NCBI RefSeq assembly: GCF_937770335.1
Contig: NZ_CALJHY010000011.1
Coordinates: forward strand, 1-64,000
DNA from: an uncultured Glaciecola sp.
GTDB taxonomy: Bacteria > Pseudomonadota > Gammaproteobacteria > Enterobacterales > Alteromonadaceae
DNA length: 64,000 bases
Reading direction: 5' to 3'
In this document: positions 18,000-27,254 of the stretch, piece by piece
Position numbering within the stretch: the stretch's first letter is position 1
Layout: every line of letters starts with the position of its first letter
The notes under the pieces: generated by a model
Told to the model about the DNA's origin: nothing
What the model saw: only the letters and a program-made list of their open reading frames with translations
The model's database searches: none
Translations under genes and position numbers: made by a program

Positions 18000-20900
18000 T
18001 TAGTCTTTACTGGTAATCTGATAATACAAATCGAGAGTGTTGTTTACTCCGCTGACTGCTTCAAGATATAACTGAGGAAGTAATTGATAGTGAACACTCA
18101 CTTCGCTAACGGAGTCGAATACACCTATACCATATGTTATTTTAACACCCTCAGCCAATTGTCCTGACAGCTGGACTTGAGTGTCGCTGCCTTGTCCTGC
18201 TGTTTGCAGGTTCAAGTCTTTAACGCCCAACTTCTGTCCAAGACTACCAATGCCGTTTTCGCTGCGTCCAACACCGAAGCTTACTAGTGCATTCACTAAG
18301 GTATTTGAATCTGAACCATCGCCTCCGGCTCCAAAATCATCTGCACCACTAATGAGATATGATAACTGTCTTGCCTGTTCCATTGATGGTTCCGAAAATA
18401 GTTCTACCGACGGCTTAAGAGCGTTTCCAGTAACCCTGATTCCCGCAATGACTTTATCTTTAGTATTTAACGGGTTACGAATAGCTTCAATATCAAATGC
18501 AGGAACGTCAGGCTGACCACTGAAAGTGATATCGCCTTTCCTTATCTGCAGCACTTGAGAGTAAGCTTTATAATCACCTTTGAGGACCTGAACGATTCCG
18601 TTCACTCTTGTATTTTGAGTATCAATTTGTACCGTCAAATCACCACTTAACTCTGCTTTTAAATCTAATGCATCGAGCTTAACTTCGCCTTTTTTAGCCT
18701 TGTCAATTAATACATTGACGTTAACATCAAGTGGCAACACTCCTTGTTTAACTACCTTCTTATCATCAATCACAATAATATCTTGCGTAGGCGATTTTGC
18801 GCTGGGCGGCAATGATTTAATTTTCACCCTGGCATAGGGCACTTCAACTTTACCTGAAACCGAGAGTAGATCTGGAGTAAGCTTAATTTTTAAGTCCGGA
18901 GATATTTTAAATTGGTAACTTTCATAAGCTATATCGAGCTCGTCGCCGGCAACTATAGTATTAACAATCAAGGCATCAGTGAAGTCAACATCGCCATTAA
19001 TGCTTCCTTTGCCCTCGCCTAACGTAAATTGTCCGGCAAAGTCGGCTTTAGTGCCGTTAAAGGTCAATTTTTGATTATAGTCCGCTAACCTTAGTGGATA
19101 TTCTTTTAATACAACAGCGCCGTCTGTGATGGTTAACAGCCCCTCTAATGACGGCTTATCTAAGAGACCTTCAAAAGAAATATTCGCGTTAATGTCACCG
19201 CTTAATTTTTGTACCTCAGTAATAAAAGAAGCGAAATAAGATACAGCGAAGTCACTGATGGTTAAGCTTCCTTGATGTTGATAAGGCTTACTTGTTAGGT
19301 CTAATTTACTATTCAGAGAGACTTGCCCCGCCTCGGTACTGTCGAAGCTAAAATTGCTATCGATACCATCTGGAGCTCCTTTTACTGTAGCTCGGATATT
19401 CTCTATACTTACTTTGTTATCATTTGAAACAAGCGCGGCATTTTCAGAAACTACATCAGCGGCAAAATACAGACCTTGTTTCTGCTGCCAGTCAATATCA
19501 ATATCAATATTTACATTTAGGTCAGATGTGTCGATATCAAAGTTAGGCAATAGCTTTGCTACCCCAGGATTCATAGCATTGTAGTCCAATGAAACCTTTG
19601 TTTTAGCTTGTTGTTGCGTCGCGTTTATGTCCTCTGTACACAATCGATCACCGCGACCTTCCCAACAATGTCGAGCAAGAAACAAACTAAAAGGCTGTAG
19701 GCTAAAGGTTAAATCTGGTTGATCTTGCAATGTAAGCTCAGCTAAGCTGGAAACGAGTTTTCCCTCTAACCACTTGCCTGACCAACTCGTATTTCCCGCA
19801 TTCAACTGTCCTTTGAAAAATTGCTCTGTAATGTATTCTCCTTGAGGAATACTCAGTCGTAATGACTGCTCGCTTTCATCACCACTCAACTGAACTTCAA
19901 GCTGCGGAATATTTTGCCCACCGACAAATAGGTTTGAAACCGAAATTTGCGCTTTTGATGCAAGTTTATTGGCCATGTTGACACTGATATCAATTAGCAT
20001 ATCCTCTAAACTAGTGCCCGCCGCGGTGAGCTCTTTCGCATTCGCCTGCATAACAATTTTAGGGGTTTCAATTGCGCCTGATAGATTGCCTTTCGCATAT
20101 ATCTGCCCCTCTAAATCAGGGTAAATATCACTTAAGGCATTTAAATCGATTGAAAAATCCAGACTAGAGGCATTTTCACCTCTTTTATCTGGGAAATTCA
20201 CCCCAAGTTGACTGATGGATTCAAGTGCTTTTTTAGAAAAAAGAGTGCCTTGCACGTTCATCTGATTATCCCCCTGAATTAACCGGACTGATTGCACTTT
20301 CACGTTGCCGCTTTTTTCTAGTTCCGCATCAGCTATCATAGATAATGGTAAATTTTGCCAAGTCCCGTTTAACTGTGCTCCCTTAACTGCGGCGGATTGG
20401 GTTGTTTCGGTTATCACAATAGAGTGCGGTAATTCTCCAGAAATAAGAGATTTTAACGATATGTCGAGTTTCGCTAGCTGAACGGATTCAAGCTTTATAT
20501 TTCCATTGAAAGATAACTCATTTTGACCATCACTTTCGGGCGCCAATATGGCTTTACCAGCATAATCAAGTGTTCCTATGCTCCCATTAAGATTCATTTT
20601 TTGAATCTCAACAATTGAGCGAGCCGCGTTTTTTGTGCTCATCGGCTTGAATAATGCGTTTAATTCAAAATTTTCAACGCCCATAAGTTCTTGTGTTTTT
20701 AACATGCTAGTTAAACGATAACCCTGCATATCTCCATCGATTTTGGTCTCCAATAAAGACACACCTCTTAACTGCAACATCACATCATTACTCAACATAG
20801 GAAACCAACCCTGTATGTCGTCAGTAATAGCCGCCGATAATTCTTCAAATTTAAAATCAACATTTAAAGGCAATGTTGGTTTTGACAACTCAAACGCTGA

Positions 20901-22016
20901 AGTAATATTGATCACTTTTTGCTGAGTAGACAAATGAGTCAAGAGCAAATTGATCTTGTTAATATTCCCTTGGCTTGTAAATTCAAAACCCGTGGAATTA
21001 TTAAAAACAGGTGTGTCTAGTTTAAGGGATTTAGGAGAAAGCTTCGAAACAGGTGTGTCTACTTTGCGGGCGACTAGCATCAAATTATGCTCGAATTTTT
21101 TCGTAAAGTTTATGGTTGCTTTGAGTTTCAAATTTGTTGGTATGAAAGAGGGCGAATCTCCTCCTTGTTGCAAATTACCCATCACTATCGTCGTATTTAG
21201 CTTTTGATTTTGTATGGTTAATCCAATAGCCAAACTGTCATTACAAAAAATAGTAGTTACCGAATCATCTTGAGCTTGCTGTCGCAGGCATATAGTACGC
21301 AGCATCGCATTGTTTAATGTCAATTCAATTGGAATATAAACCTCAGGTATTTCAATTGGTTTATATTGGTAATTTGCTAATGCGCTTAACCACTCCCGAG
21401 GCCGCGGTTTATTTGCGGAATGAATCACAGTTTGAGTGAAATCAGGTTCCACCACTTTAGGTAATTGAATAGATAAGGAGCTTACGTTTAACTGTGATAT
21501 ATCCAGCTTTTTATGAAAAGACAAAGCCAAAAGTAAGTCTTTTAATTTCAGAACCTCAACGTTATATTGAGAAACTACTATCTCACCAATACTTAATTCA
21601 CTCAGCCGGAGTAAAACAGGTAACTCAATAAGCTTACTTTCTGTAACCTCAACCAACTCTTCTTGCCCTGGTGTATCGCCAAGTGCAAGAATTACGCTGT
21701 TTAGTCGAACTTTGTTAATGCACACTTCTGCAGCAAAAAGGCAGCTTAGATCTACATCAAGAGATAGGTCATTTAACTCAACATTTACACCAGGTTGCTT
21801 AACTCGTATATGGTTTAGCTCGACTTGGGAGTAAAAACTCCCGCTTTTATATTCAATCGCAACACCAACGTCGCCCTCATTAACATAATTAATCGCCCAT
21901 TGTGTGCCAATGCTCGACAGAGCAATACTCAGAATGATTATAATCAACAAGGCAGCGCCTAACAGAGACCAAGATGCTATTTTGATAGTTCTATTTAAAA
22001 TAGTAGAGTTCGACAT
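18000..22016 (-). CDS. tamB: translocation and assembly module protein TamB
   Basis: TamB is an inner-membrane-anchored, periplasm-spanning protein with a lipid-carrying beta-taco groove. It works with TamA in outer-membrane protein and phospholipid transport. The 1338 residues start with a membrane anchor at about 13-35 (ASWSLLGAALLIIIILSIAL). A long repetitive beta-rich body follows, and the conserved C-terminal DUF490 region contains LKGDYKAYSQVLQIRKGDITFSG and the terminal YLEAVSGVNNTLDLYYQ. Its start is 1 bp from the tamA stop, so the pair is a coupled operon. Three copies of the GACACACCT repeat lie in frame, encoding VDTPV, LDTPV and the complement of a third at KTKIDG-type sequence, within about 310 bp of the N-terminal third. 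The frame stays open through them. Confidence 0.93.
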   Translation of the reverse strand: MSNSTILNRTIKIASWSLLGAALLIIIILSIALSSIGTQWAINYVNEGDVGVAIEYKSGSFYSQVELNHIRVKQPGVNVELNDLSLDVDLSCLFAAEVCINKVRLNSVILALGDTPGQEELVEVTESKLIELPVLLRLSELSIGEIVVSQYNVEVLKLKDLLLALSFHKKLDISQLNVSSLSIQLPKVVEPDFTQTVIHSANKPRPREWLSALANYQYKPIEIPEVYIPIELTLNNAMLRTICLRQQAQDDSVTTIFCNDSLAIGLTIQNQKLNTTIVMGNLQQGGDSPSFIPTNLKLKATINFTKKFEHNLMLVARKVDTPVSKLSPKSLKLDTPVFNNSTGFEFTSQGNINKINLLLTHLSTQQKVINITSAFELSKPTLPLNVDFKFEELSAAITDDIQGWFPMLSNDVMLQLRGVSLLETKIDGDMQGYRLTSMLKTQELMGVENFELNALFKPMSTKNAARSIVEIQKMNLNGSIGTLDYAGKAILAPESDGQNELSFNGNIKLESVQLAKLDISLKSLISGELPHSIVITETTQSAAVKGAQLNGTWQNLPLSMIADAELEKSGNVKVQSVRLIQGDNQMNVQGTLFSKKALESISQLGVNFPDKRGENASSLDFSIDLNALSDIYPDLEGQIYAKGNLSGAIETPKIVMQANAKELTAAGTSLEDMLIDISVNMANKLASKAQISVSNLFVGGQNIPQLEVQLSGDESEQSLRLSIPQGEYITEQFFKGQLNAGNTSWSGKWLEGKLVSSLAELTLQDQPDLTFSLQPFSLFLARHCWEGRGDRLCTEDINATQQQAKTKVSLDYNAMNPGVAKLLPNFDIDTSDLNVNIDIDIDWQQKQGLYFAADVVSENAALVSNDNKVSIENIRATVKGAPDGIDSNFSFDSTEAGQVSLNSKLDLTSKPYQHQGSLTISDFAVSYFASFITEVQKLSGDINANISFEGLLDKPSLEGLLTITDGAVVLKEYPLRLADYNQKLTFNGTKADFAGQFTLGEGKGSINGDVDFTDALIVNTIVAGDELDIAYESYQFKISPDLKIKLTPDLLSVSGKVEVPYARVKIKSLPPSAKSPTQDIIVIDDKKVVKQGVLPLDVNVNVLIDKAKKGEVKLDALDLKAELSGDLTVQIDTQNTRVNGIVQVLKGDYKAYSQVLQIRKGDITFSGQPDVPAFDIEAIRNPLNTKDKVIAGIRVTGNALKPSVELFSEPSMEQARQLSYLISGADDFGAGGDGSDSNTLVNALVSFGVGRSENGIGSLGQKLGVKDLNLQTAGQGSDTQVQLSGQLAEGVKITYGIGVFDSVSEVSVHYQLLPQLYLEAVSGVNNTLDLYYQITSKD
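20755..21060. repeat. GACACACCT repeats inside the tamB coding sequence
   Basis: AAAGACACACCT lies at 20755-20766, and the inverted form AGGTGTGTCT at 21009-21018 and 21051-21060. The last two share flanks (AAACAGGTGTGTCTA) and are 42 bp apart, an in-frame spacing that encodes LDTPVF and VDTPVS in TamB. Confidence 0.85.
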
Positions 22017-22017
22017 A

Positions 22018-23844
22018 TTAAATCCCAGGCCCTATAGAAAAGTGAAGTCGCTTGGTATTTTCCTTGTCACTAAAACCTCTAGCAAAATAAAGTCTAATTG
22101 TACCGAGAGGCGATAACCAATGCACCCCGAGTCCAGCCCCATAAATAGGTGACTTACCTATATCATTACTCGCACTGCCTGCATCTATAAATACGGCAGC
22201 GCGCCAATCATTGCTAACTTGATACGCATACTCGGTGCTGGCAACGACTAAAAATTGTGCACCAATGAGTTCAGGTTTTCCTGTCGTTTCATCAATTCGC
22301 TCTTCACTGACTGCATTTAAATCAAAACCACGCACACTTTGGTCACCACCTACAAAGAATCGTAGGCTTGAGGGTATCTGTTCAAAATCGTTTGTGACGA
22401 TAGCACCAACATCACCTCGCACTATATACCGATGCTTGCCAAATGATCTTATCCACTTAGTTCGCGCGGTGACACGTAAAACATTTACATCTGATATTAC
22501 GCGGTCCGAAGCAGCCTCAATAGTCAATTGCTGACGATCTCCCCAATTCACAAATAATTCACCGTCTTTCCTAACGCGATTGAAGGTGAATCCCGGCAAT
22601 AAAAGTTGTGTGGATTGTTCTTCACCAATACCTTGAATAAAGTTCTCATATTCATACCGAAGAAAGACTATTTTATCCCAATCATCCTTGCTCTTAGCTC
22701 CCAATTGACGCTGGGCAGCAAGGGTATATGTTTGACTATCTCGCTGCTCTTCATTCACCTCTTGATAACCCATTTGAACTTTAAAGAAATCATTCAACGG
22801 GTTTGCCATAGGGATCGTATAGCCCAAAGCTACATTCTTTTTGGGCCCTGAAATATAAATTTCAGACGACAAACTATGACCACGTAAATTTACCCAAGGC
22901 CGCTTCCAATTGGCTGTGACTCGAGGGCCTGAGTCTGTCGACGCACCAATACCGAATTGGTAGGTATCTTTTGGTTTAGCAGTCAAGAGAACTTCAATAG
23001 GTACAATTTTACCTATACGCTGCTCACTCTTCATTGCATTAATATTTGCTCTAACAATCACATTTTCATAGTAGCCAGTTTGGCGAATTAACTGCGTAAA
23101 CTCACTCACTTTTTGTTGATCAAAATACTCATCTTCTGAAAATGGCTTTACAGCTTCAACAAGCTCCATACCCCTGCTTTCAGCAATATATTCAAGGTTT
23201 CCGAAGCGATAACGTGAACCGAAGTTAAATTTCCAATGAATATTTGCCTGATTTTCAGCCAAACTAACTTGAACTTCTGTTTTATCAAGTACGAAATCGA
23301 AATAACCGAATATCAGTGAAAAAGATTGAATTCTGGTTTTCAGGCCATCATATTTTGATTGTTCTAAAGTCATTCCTTTGAGCGCTCTCAACGAATTAAT
23401 AATATCTTTTAACTCAGTTGGAAAGTATGTTTGTTGCGCTGCCAACTCATCATATTCTATCGTGACATCGTTAATGATAAGCTTTGGCCCCAGCGTCAAT
23501 AGGATTTGGACGCCATCGTTATCGAATGATTTTTTATTGAAATTTTTAATTTCGACCGTTGCCTGATAATAGGAATATGCCCGAATAGCGGTAATGATTT
23601 TGACTCTAGTCTGTTTTTCGAATTGCGCTAACTCATAGTCATTTTCTGGAAAATTCAGACCCGCTAAATGAAGTTGGATATTATCGACAACTTGACTGTC
23701 AGCGCCTTTATTTTCATCTGAAGATTTAATTTCCCATTTAGCGGATGCGGATGCGTGAACAAAAAACATTGCCAAAATAATAATGCCGCTGAAGAATTGT
23801 CGCCCAATGGGGAAGAAGGAAATAACCTGCTCCTTATAATTCAT
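22018..23844 (-). CDS. tamA: outer membrane assembly factor TamA
   Basis: TamA is an Omp85-family outer-membrane beta-barrel that partners TamB. The 608-residue protein has a signal peptide (hydrophobic run SGIIILAMFFVHASASA), about three POTRA domains to residue ~265, and a C-terminal 16-stranded barrel. Omp85 landmarks include the VRGFDL motif at about 500 (GGDQSVRGFDLN) and the last-strand region ending LHFSIGPGI. The 1-bp gap to tamB shows co-transcription. A copy of the AAAGACACACCT repeat lies 22 bp upstream of the start, where it may overlap the promoter or leader. Confidence 0.93.
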   Translation of the reverse strand: MNYKEQVISFFPIGRQFFSGIIILAMFFVHASASAKWEIKSSDENKGADSQVVDNIQLHLAGLNFPENDYELAQFEKQTRVKIITAIRAYSYYQATVEIKNFNKKSFDNDGVQILLTLGPKLIINDVTIEYDELAAQQTYFPTELKDIINSLRALKGMTLEQSKYDGLKTRIQSFSLIFGYFDFVLDKTEVQVSLAENQANIHWKFNFGSRYRFGNLEYIAESRGMELVEAVKPFSEDEYFDQQKVSEFTQLIRQTGYYENVIVRANINAMKSEQRIGKIVPIEVLLTAKPKDTYQFGIGASTDSGPRVTANWKRPWVNLRGHSLSSEIYISGPKKNVALGYTIPMANPLNDFFKVQMGYQEVNEEQRDSQTYTLAAQRQLGAKSKDDWDKIVFLRYEYENFIQGIGEEQSTQLLLPGFTFNRVRKDGELFVNWGDRQQLTIEAASDRVISDVNVLRVTARTKWIRSFGKHRYIVRGDVGAIVTNDFEQIPSSLRFFVGGDQSVRGFDLNAVSEERIDETTGKPELIGAQFLVVASTEYAYQVSNDWRAAVFIDAGSASNDIGKSPIYGAGLGVHWLSPLGTIRLYFARGFSDKENTKRLHFSIGPGI

Positions 23845-23865
23845 GTGAAAATATTAACGGCAAAT

Positions 23866-23877
23866 AGGTGTGTCTTT
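23866..23877 (-). repeat. AAAGACACACCT repeat upstream of tamA
   Basis: An exact minus-strand copy of the 12-mer, extended to AATAAAGACACACCT, lies 22 bp from the tamA ATG. It is the last exact copy in the window. Confidence 0.85.
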
Positions 23878-24287
23878 ATTATCCTTTGATTTTTGGTGAA
23901 CAGCAAGACTATAGGGCAGTTTTTATTGTGGATGGAGGCGAACTAGTTGAAAGGCCAGTAGCGTGGATCCGCTAAGTCATTTATTCTAAATGCGTCTGTA
24001 AGGAAGCAGATATGCAAACTACCAAGGATGGTAAAACATAGGCTATCTTAAAGACTGGCCTATGTTCCTTATTTACTTAATTCTCACTTCACTAGCATGA
24101 CAGAAATTAGCTTTTAAAAAACAAGTTGAGACCAATAAGCCCTACTATAAAGCTAAATTTAGATAAGTTCTAAATAAAAAATAGGGTTAATGAAGACAGC
24201 AGTGACTATTAAAAGCCTAATCGCTTTATAGACTCAAAAAAATAGAATTTGTGACGTTGATCGCAAACTTAACCGTCTAGAATAACA

Positions 24288-24318
24288 AAACCCCAGTAAC
24301 CAAAGGCTAATGGGGTTT
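24288..24318 (-). terminator. probable terminator of the hslVU operon
   Basis: An AAACCCCA / TGGGGTTT stem encloses a 15-nt partly paired loop. Read on the minus strand it ends in TTTTGTTATT. It lies about 180 bp beyond the hslU stop. Confidence 0.55.
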
Positions 24319-24497
24319 GAATCAAATATTAAAACGCATCTATGCGCTGCGGTTGACTAGACCAATAGCGCTGCTCAAACACTCTTGCAATAGGCTTTGT
24401 TAGTAGCCACTTTGTTGCATTTAAAACACTGACTTACTCGTTAAAAATTGCAACATAAAGAAGTGTAAAAGCGAAGACTTACGTCTTAAGATACAGA

Positions 24498-25829
24498 CTA
24501 CAGTATAAATCGACTTAAGTCTTCGTTATCTGCTAACGTTTCTAAGTGATGATTCACGTAATCACTATCAATAACAACTGACTCACCTGACCTATCAGAC
24601 GCTTCAAATGAAATTTCTTCCATTAAACGCTCTAAAACAGTGTATAAACGTCTAGCTCCGATATTTTCAGTTTTTTCATTTACCTGCCAAGCCACTTCGG
24701 CTATACGCTGAATACCAGATTCAACAAAACTGATATCAACACCTTCGGTTTTTAATAAGGCTTTATACTGAAGCGATAGTGAGGCGTCCGGTTCTGTTAA
24801 AATTCTCACGAAATCTTCTACGCGCAAAGCGGATAACTCTACACGAATAGGAAGTCGACCTTGCAACTCTGGGATCAAGTCAGATGGTTTTGCCATTTGA
24901 AAAGCCCCTGAGGCTATAAATAAGATATGGTCAGTTTTTACCATGCCGTATTTAGTTGACACAGTCGATCCTTCAACTAGAGGCAATAGGTCACGCTGAA
25001 CACCCTCTCTGGACACACCGCCAGATTGCGTTCCTTCTCCCTTGCAAATTTTGTCAATTTCATCAATGAACACAATACCATTTTGTTCTAGCGATTCAAT
25101 TGCCTCTTCTTTTAAATCTTGCTGATTAACTAATTTGCTCGATTCCTCTTCAATTAACAATTTGAAGGCATCTTTTATTTTTAGTTTTTTCTTTTTCTTA
25201 CTCTTCTCACCTGACAGATTTTGAAACATACCTTGCAGCTGGTTAGTCATTTCCTCCATTCCTGGAGGCGCCATAATTTCAACACCGATCTGTTGAGGAG
25301 CGACATCTAATTCAATCTCTTTGTCATCCAAGAGGCCTTCACGTAATTTTTTACGAAAAATCTGACGTGTACCTTTATCCTCGGCTTCTTCGCGCTCACC
25401 AGATGCGCTTTGAGCAGGCGGAATGAGAATATCTAAAATTCGTTCTTCAGCCGCTTCCTCTGCTCTATGTTTTACTTTTTTAGCTGCGTCTTCTTTGGTC
25501 ATTTTGACAGCAATATCAGCGAGGTCGCGAATAATACTCTCAACTTCTTTACCAACGTAGCCTACTTCAGTAAATTTAGTCGCCTCGACCTTGATAAACG
25601 GCGCATTGGCTAGCTTTGCTAAGCGACGCGCTATCTCGGTTTTACCCACACCCGTCGGACCAATCATCAAAATATTTTTTGGTGTAACTTCTTGACGTAG
25701 TTCTGGCTCAAGTTGCATTCGGCGCCAGCGATTTCGGAGCGCGATGGATACCGCTTTCTTTGCATTTGCTTGCCCAATAATATGCTTATCTAAGGCATGT
25801 ACAATTTCTCTGGGAGTCATTTCTGACAT
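24498..25829 (-). CDS. hslU: ATP-dependent protease ATPase subunit HslU
   Basis: HslU is the AAA+ unfoldase that feeds substrates to the HslV peptidase in the cytoplasm and belongs to the heat-shock regulon in gammaproteobacteria. Visible motifs include [15 protein letters not shown] at the N-terminus, Walker [10 protein letters not shown], the pore motif GYVGKEVE, Walker [11 protein letters not shown], the sensor region [12 protein letters not shown], and the conserved C-terminal NEDLSRFIL. The start is set at the ATG at 25829 ([10 protein letters not shown]), which has AAAGG at good spacing. A longer frame from 25862 lacks family support. The 443 residues match E. coli HslU. It follows hslV by 76 bp. 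Confidence 0.95.
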   Translation of the reverse strand: MSEMTPREIVHALDKHIIGQANAKKAVSIALRNRWRRMQLEPELRQEVTPKNILMIGPTGVGKTEIARRLAKLANAPFIKVEATKFTEVGYVGKEVESIIRDLADIAVKMTKEDAAKKVKHRAEEAAEERILDILIPPAQSASGEREEAEDKGTRQIFRKKLREGLLDDKEIELDVAPQQIGVEIMAPPGMEEMTNQLQGMFQNLSGEKSKKKKKLKIKDAFKLLIEEESSKLVNQQDLKEEAIESLEQNGIVFIDEIDKICKGEGTQSGGVSREGVQRDLLPLVEGSTVSTKYGMVKTDHILFIASGAFQMAKPSDLIPELQGRLPIRVELSALRVEDFVRILTEPDASLSLQYKALLKTEGVDISFVESGIQRIAEVAWQVNEKTENIGARRLYTVLERLMEEISFEASDRSGESVVIDSDYVNHHLETLADNEDLSRFIL

Positions 25830-25905
25830 AGTCTGGTTACCTTTGATTAGCTCGCCCAACAATGCCTATGAAAGGCCTTGGAGCAACTTAATTTAAAAAA
25901 TAGAG

Positions 25906-26430
25906 TTAATAATCCAGTGTTTCGATTGTCTGATTTTGATTGGTAAAAACGCATATATTGCCTGCTATGGTTAAGCTTTTCTTTGCAATTTCTTGTGCGC
26001 TTAAATCAGTGTTAGCAAACAGTGCGGTTGCTGCAGCTTGGGCAAATGGACCACCTGAACCGATTGCTATGAGGTCTTCTTCCGGCTGTATAACATCACC
26101 GTTACCTGTGATAATCAAGGAACCACTGTGATCCGCTACAGCCAATAACGCTTCTAATTTTCGCAGCATACGATCACTTCGCCAATCTTTGGCTAATTCA
26201 ACCGCAGCCTTAGTAAGGTGACCTTGATGCATCTCAAGTTTAGTTTCAAATCGTTCGAACAACGTAAAAGCATCGGCCGTTCCACCTGCGAATCCAGCCA
26301 ATACTTTATTGTTGTATAGCCGTCTGACTTTACGTGCATTTCCCTTCATAACGGTATTACCAAGTGAAACTTGGCCATCACCTGCAATCACAACTTGATT
26401 GCCTCGGCGAACTGATACGATCGTTGTCAT
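25906..26430 (-). CDS. hslV: ATP-dependent protease peptidase subunit HslV
   Basis: HslV forms a double-hexamer threonine protease that works with HslU. The protein begins [20 protein letters not shown], which exposes the catalytic Thr after Met removal, and continues with the conserved [28 protein letters not shown] is the conserved loop near the active-site chamber. The 174 residues match the family. It is the first gene of hslVU, with a GGAGT-type ribosome-binding site. FtsN lies upstream on the same strand, 124 bp away. Confidence 0.95.
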   Translation of the reverse strand: MTTIVSVRRGNQVVIAGDGQVSLGNTVMKGNARKVRRLYNNKVLAGFAGGTADAFTLFERFETKLEMHQGHLTKAAVELAKDWRSDRMLRKLEALLAVADHSGSLIITGNGDVIQPEEDLIAIGSGGPFAQAAATALFANTDLSAQEIAKKSLTIAGNICVFTNQNQTIETLDY

Positions 26431-26554
26431 GTAAACTCCTACTTAATACCGTCTAATTTCGTTGCGTTAAGAAGAAATGGGGGGCGTTCGAACTATTTCA
26501 AGTCTGGTTTTGTTACTACATTGACAGTTTATCACTTTTATCCTTACCCTTTGC

Positions 26555-27163
26555 TTAATCCCAATTCCAAATTTGGCAGCGATTAACCCGAGCAGATCTA
26601 AGTGAGTGGCGATCTCGTTCTGCGTCGCGCTTAGTCTCATAAGGCCCAAGGACGACACGATACCAAATTCCTTTTGAACCTTTACTTTCGAGCACCTGCG
26701 ATTCCAGTCCTTGAAATGCGATTGTCGCTTTTAATTCTTGCGCTTGCGATTGCTTTCTAAAAGACCCGCACTGCATTAAGTAGCGACGGTCTGAGTTTGG
26801 TAATTCATCTACCTCTACTTCTACTGAGTATGCAGGTAAGCCTTCAATAAATTCCCACTGCTCTTCCTCGAGCACAGGTAGTGGATCTCTTTCATCTTCA
26901 ACCGATCTCGCGGGCAAATTGCTAGTGGTTGATTTATCATTAGTTACCGTTTTGCTGGCCGTATCGTCTTGTTCATTTTGCAGCGTATTACTAGTATCAT
27001 TATCACCAGCATCTTTTAAATACCATAGAATCGCCACAAACCCGCTTACCACTAGTATTGCGAGCGCAACTTTGAACCAAGCAACCGATTGGGCAGCTCG
27101 CTTTCTCTTTTTGGGAGCTTGTCTTTTTTTCTGGCTGCGCGCCACGTAATCTCTTTGCGCCAT
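26555..27163 (-). CDS. ftsN: cell division protein FtsN, SPOR domain
   Basis: FtsN is a late divisome protein that triggers septal peptidoglycan synthesis. This 202-residue version has a basic cytoplasmic tail (ARSQKKRQAPKKRKRAAQ), one membrane segment at about 31-50, a low-complexity acidic linker, and a C-terminal SPOR domain from about 125 (RYLMQCGSFRKQSQAQELK, ending WYRVVLGPYETKRDAE). SPOR domains bind denuded glycan strands at the septum. Position between priA and hslV is the conserved order in enteric and marine gammaproteobacteria. It is shorter than E. coli FtsN in the linker, as is common in this group. Confidence 0.88.
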   Translation of the reverse strand: MAQRDYVARSQKKRQAPKKRKRAAQSVAWFKVALAILVVSGFVAILWYLKDAGDNDTSNTLQNEQDDTASKTVTNDKSTTSNLPARSVEDERDPLPVLEEEQWEFIEGLPAYSVEVEVDELPNSDRRYLMQCGSFRKQSQAQELKATIAFQGLESQVLESKGSKGIWYRVVLGPYETKRDAERDRHSLRSARVNRCQIWNWD

Positions 27164-27254
27164 AGTTTTCTTTATTACTTTTTTAATTGAGTCGATTCGG
27201 GTGCAAGACTATACAAAGTTTTGCTATAAAAAAAGCTAAATTATTATACTTTAG

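Larger units (their letters stand above)
23845..24497. other. 653-bp gap between tamA and hslU
   Basis: No gene is supported on either strand. The gap contains one inverted copy of the dispersed repeat (AGGTGTGTCTTT, 23866-23877), the tamA promoter region and a hairpin at 24288-24318. It is AT-rich with frequent stops. Confidence 0.6.

Noticed and set aside
24350-24470. small inverted TGTTGCA/TGCAACA pair in the tamA-hslU gap
   Set aside because: The 7-bp arms are far apart and imperfect, which is expected by chance in AT-rich DNA.
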